A stretch of 64,000 nucleotides of DNA. Origin: Muricea muricata. Taxonomy: Eukaryota > Cnidaria > Anthozoa > Malacalcyonacea > Plexauridae. Shown piece after piece: positions 61,501-64,000 of the stretch. A program made the position numbers and the translations under genes. Within the stretch, counting starts at the first letter, position 1. The number at the start of each line of letters is the position of its first letter. Below the pieces are notes generated by a model, which worked only from the letters and a program-made list of their open reading frames with translations, had not been told where the DNA came from and did no database searches. Where the stretch lies: NCBI GenBank assembly GCA_963855995.1, contig OY979730.1, forward strand, positions 2,108,501 through 2,172,500. Reading direction: 5' to 3'.

Positions 61501-62841
61501 CGTTAGAGTGTATACTCTGTTCATTTGGTTGTCAAAAAGTATAAGCTTTCAAGACTGTTTTTCTTTTTACTAAATCAGGGTTTCTAATTGTCCTTCCATG
61601 ATTCTTTCCAGGCTACGAATTATGTTTTGGAGCATCAAGAAGCCGATTCTCAAGGCGAGCTTGAAACCAAATTGATCAAAGTGAGAGTGAATTTCTAGCA
61701 TTCAAATTGATTTTATCACCGGAGTGGGTGTGTTTAGAGTTTTTCTTGTGTGACTGGAGAGTCTTAAGACTGTATCTTCTTCTATTCAGGGCGACATTTA
61801 CAAGACAACAGGCGGAGGACGTTGCGTTCAATTCACTGACGTTGAAACACTGAAGACAAATTTCGATGTCGCTCGTAGTCCAGAAAGGTGAGACTGCCTG
61901 TTTGGTGATGTTTGCATTGAAGACAATCTCTCGACTCTGTTATCTATTTTGACTGATCCTTTAACAATTGCTCTGACTAAAGGCCTTATCTTAATGCGTG
62001 GCATTTTGATATGAGTCACCAAGCTTTGAATAGAAATGACGGTAGTTATCAATCACAAGAATATCTTGTTCGCAAATGACTTCATCCCTCGAGTACATCA
62101 GAACACTTCTGATGAAGACACCGAATTTGAAGTGTTGTAATGTTCGGTCGTCGCATTCATTGAAACATGACGAGAGTAGCAAGCGAAATATGATCAATAA
62201 ACCTGGTTGCTGGGAACAAACAAGTTTCCATTCTTCATTATTTTCTACTTCAAAATATTGTTTAATAATGTAATAAACATACCACATCTATCGCAGGAAG
62301 CGAAGTTATCCTGAAGAGGAAGGTGTAGATGAAGTAAAAACAGAACCGATGGACGAAGATGACGCTAGCGCCAGTTGGACGGATGTTGAGACCAGGGTAA
62401 GCTATCAAGAAGTTAGGAATTGAAAGGTTTTTCCTTTGCATACACTGTATGACCTACAATTTTAACAAGCCTCTCTTTCATGATTTTTAGTGTGCTTATG
62501 GTATTGAAGGACGACCTGGTCAAGTTGACCCAAGCATTCATCACACTGCAAAGTAAGTGAAATGCAACTTAGTTGAGGAATTTGTGTTGTAAGAAGATAT
62601 CTTAATGCCAATTTCCTCTAAATTATTACTTATGCACGGGGGGGGGGATTTTGTAATACCTCTTCGCAAGATAATTATTTTCATTGGCTCGTTTGAATTC
62701 GTTTAACCAATCAACAACCAATTAGAAGAGCCTTCTGGCAGGTGCCACATTGCCCATCAATGTGTTTCGACCTCGACTTAACGTGCAATAACACGCGAAT
62801 TTGCTTCTTTTTTTTTCAGGCGGCGAAAGTCAAACGAGTAA
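49558..62841 (+). CDS. KIF23: Kinesin-like protein KIF23 (MKLP1), centralspindlin subunit
   Basis: Plus-end kinesin-6 motor that, with CYK4/RACGAP1, bundles the central spindle in cytokinesis. Thirty-five coding exons stay in frame (873 aa; human isoforms 856-960). E1 49558-49571, E2 49642-49723, E3 50110-50202, E4 50302-50340, E5 50645-50750, E6 51101-51237, E7 51901-52016, E8 52182-52239, E9 55158-55264, E10 55340-55452, E11 55909-56030, E12 56210-56312, E13 56550-56641, E14 56722-56787, E15 57231-57284, E16 57371-57432, E17 57867-57901, E18 57982-58032, E19 58373-58437, E20 58520-58622, E21 58832-58890, E22 59015-59055, E23 59344-59389, E24 59489-59551, E25 59745-59804, E26 60061-60111, E27 60500-60592, E28 60695-60775, E29 61083-61164, E30 61398-61474, E31 61612-61680, E32 61790-61887, E33 62297-62396, E34 62491-62552, E35 62820-62841. 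The motor is residues 33-454: P-loop GITGSGKT near 118, switch I SSRSH near 304, switch II DLAGSE near 343, and the kinesin-6 loop-6 insert in E7-E8. A neck follows, then coiled coil at about 506-677. RRSRS (712-716) fits the conserved Aurora B/14-3-3 site. The end carries KRRK (867-870), a nuclear signal. Confidence 0.96.
52539..53738 (-). pseudogene. Gustatory-receptor-like seven-helix protein with one in-frame TAG
   Basis: An intronless frame of 399 codons runs antisense in KIF23 intron 8 (52240-55157). Hydrophobic segments lie near residues 78-100, 112-134, 165-184, 196-220, 261-284, 298-322 and 365-393, giving seven helices. A long acidic N-terminus and a very short C-tail after the last helix match the insect Gr/cnidarian Grl (7tm_7) pattern rather than a GPCR. 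Family membership is inferred from topology and general look. Codon 194 is TAG (53157-53159), between helices 3 and 4; the frame continues unchanged on both sides. No GT-AG intron would remove it. A hAT MITE is inserted right at the start codon. It may be a recent pseudogene, an allele-specific null, a readthrough gene or a base error. Lack of introns suggests retroposition, or the intron-poor state common in some receptor families. Confidence 0.65.
53746..54282. mobile_element. hAT-like MITE inserted at the receptor start codon
   Basis: Terminal repeats CAGAGGCGTAGGAAC and GTTCCTACGCCACAG are flanked by identical 8-bp duplications TTTCCGCA (53738-53745 and 54283-54290). It is 537 bp with G-rich inner ends (runs of G beside GAGCGCCGAAGGCGCG, and GGGGCTTAGCCCC). 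The first duplicated base is the A of the minus-strand ATG of the receptor-like gene, so the insertion separates that start codon from its former 5' flank. Confidence 0.85.
54515..54785 (-). mobile_element. MITE family R1, copy 4
   Basis: Full-length minus-oriented copy in KIF23 intron 8, between the hAT MITE and exon 9. It carries the same end motifs as the 12777 copy. Confidence 0.7.
58160..58325 (+). mobile_element. MITE family R1, copy 5 (partial)
   Basis: It begins GGCCTGGAAATGGCTACCGAATAAAAAT and stops after the CCACCATAAATTTGCAACCA portion, so about 100 bp of the distal end is missing. It lies in the KIF23 intron before exon 19. Confidence 0.6.
60122..60372 (+). mobile_element. MITE family R1, copy 6
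   Basis: Nearly full-length plus copy in the KIF23 intron between exons 26 and 27. It begins GGCCTGAAACTAGCTACC and ends CTATTTGACAATTAGTGCC then GTGTTTTCAGATCAAC. Confidence 0.7.
60885..61030 (+). repeat. Dispersed repeat shared with 33090-33240 and 57040-57150
   Basis: The copies share TGACTAATTTGAATACAG-CCACAAA and ATATCACATCGTCGA-type stretches. In the copies at 60888 (plus) and 33044 (minus) the same reading frame stays open and encodes a similar peptide (TNLNTVHKR.../TNLNTAHKR..., LYHIVE.DF). It lies inside KIF23 introns without being spliced into the gene model. Confidence 0.5.
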
Positions 62842-64000
62842 TTCCGGCCTTTTTTTGAAGCGTTAGAAAATCTCGTGGCAAAATGTGTATTAACGAGTAT
62901 TTTATATTATTTTCTTTCGGATATATATAAAATGTACATAGTTAGAAACGTTCGTATTATTATATGATAGTATAGATAATGACAGCGCTCTGTGCATTAT
63001 TGACCCAATTATGATTTGATCGAAATCATGATAAGGGAAAAAACACGCAATCGTTGTCCGTAGCACTATAGTTAGTGGCGAGCTAGGGAAATTTTACAGG
63101 GATGTGTGAAGTGAGGGGGAGATGGTAGTATGGGGGGGGGGGTGTTGTGTATCTTGATGAGGCAAAAAATGTCACAGACATATTCAAATAAACAACATTA
63201 TTTTACTGCATTACTTTGAAATGCAGTAATTTGAAAAACACTAACGTGATAATAATCAAAGTATGTCGAGTACTCGAGATATGGTTATTAGAGGTGCAAG
63301 AGCATCCCCACACCCCATCATGCTTGATCCATCCCAAAAATTTTATATTAAAGCACGTTTGTTTTAAAGATTGTGAAAAGGGATGTTTATTGTGATCTTG
63401 TGTTTTTATTAATATTATATATTAAAAAACAGTACATTCTCTCACGTAGAGAGCATGGCATGTCAAAAACAAAAATTCAATTCTCTTCTATTTGACCATA
63501 CCTGGCGGAGTTTTAATAGCGTCTGCAAGGGCTTTTTGTGTTAAAAAGTCTATGGGAACACAATTACAATGTTTATCATCACATATAAAATTGTGGACGC
63601 TTTTGTTTATCTTTAAAATAATTATAGTATATTTTATAAACACATGATTTAAAGATAAGAACTATTTTTAGACTACAAGGGTTTAGACTAAGTCAAGGTT
63701 ATTGGATTTGAGATAAGATCATTTTAAATCTGATAATTTTTCTTGCAACTTGCAATGCGACTCTGGCATAGGTCGATGTTATTTGAAATGTAGTGGTTGA
63801 AATGTTGCAAGTGCCGTTTATACTTTATACTTTCGTGTTGCTATCTTTATCTTTTACCTTTTATACCTTGTTTGAGAATCGAAGTATAAGAGAAGGGATG
63901 TTAACGGAGCTGTGCAGTAGTTTCTTTCGACTACTATTTACACAGAACATTGGGATTCAGAATTGGATTTCAAGTTGCAGCAAAATTATCTTACGCAAGA
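62842..64000 (+). other. KIF23 3' UTR and downstream flank
   Basis: No further gene is seen. A candidate poly(A) signal AATAAA lies at about 63187. A G-homopolymer lies at about 63134. The rest is AT-rich DNA without a supported exon. Confidence 0.5.

Overview
The window looks like nuclear DNA of an invertebrate animal, most likely an anthozoan-type cnidarian. The genes are split into many short exons with GT-AG introns, the sequence is AT-rich, and many short inverted-repeat transposons are present. A secreted gene combines PAN/apple, EGF and laminin-G modules, a mix that is abundant in cnidarians, and there is a gustatory-receptor-like seven-helix protein. The species assignment is an inference. 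I see no bacterial operons, CRISPR arrays or rRNA.

Layout: (1) 1-930: the 3' tail of a LINE, then one exon of an unrecognised secreted protein (minus strand). (2) 4071-7348 (minus): a tropomodulin gene in seven coding exons, with a tRNA-like sequence and a MITE in one intron. (3) 7.3-15 kb: no intact gene; it holds repeats and a broken partial copy (about 11.4-13.4 kb) of the gene to its right. (4) 15074-23380 (plus): a 13-exon PAN-EGF-EGF-LamG gene. Its introns carry a SINE, a G/T-only satellite and MITEs. (5) 23.4-49.4 kb: a transposon-dominated gene desert. It includes two hAT-like insertions with 8-bp target duplications and a stack of foldback elements at 33.86-40.14 kb. That stack contains a 2.8-kb palindrome whose arms are themselves palindromes. 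A 5'-truncated non-LTR reverse transcriptase lies next to it. (6) 49558-62841 (plus): a complete KIF23/MKLP1 kinesin gene, 35 coding exons, 873 aa. Its eighth intron holds, in antisense, an intronless gustatory-receptor-like frame broken by one TAG and with a hAT MITE inserted at its start codon. (7) 62.8-64 kb: KIF23 3' UTR and flank.

The three intact host genes have unrelated jobs: actin pointed-end capping (tropomodulin), extracellular adhesion or recognition (PAN-EGF-LamG) and cytokinesis (KIF23). They do not form a pathway. The exon models were built by hand; every junction used keeps frame, and the summed coding lengths are divisible by three for KIF23 (2622 nt), tropomodulin (1008 nt) and the PAN-EGF-LamG gene (2631 nt).

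The most unusual structures are the fractal palindrome at 36.86-39.67 kb, the mirrored exon-like reading frames inside the neighbouring foldback element, and the damaged receptor gene inside the kinesin intron.
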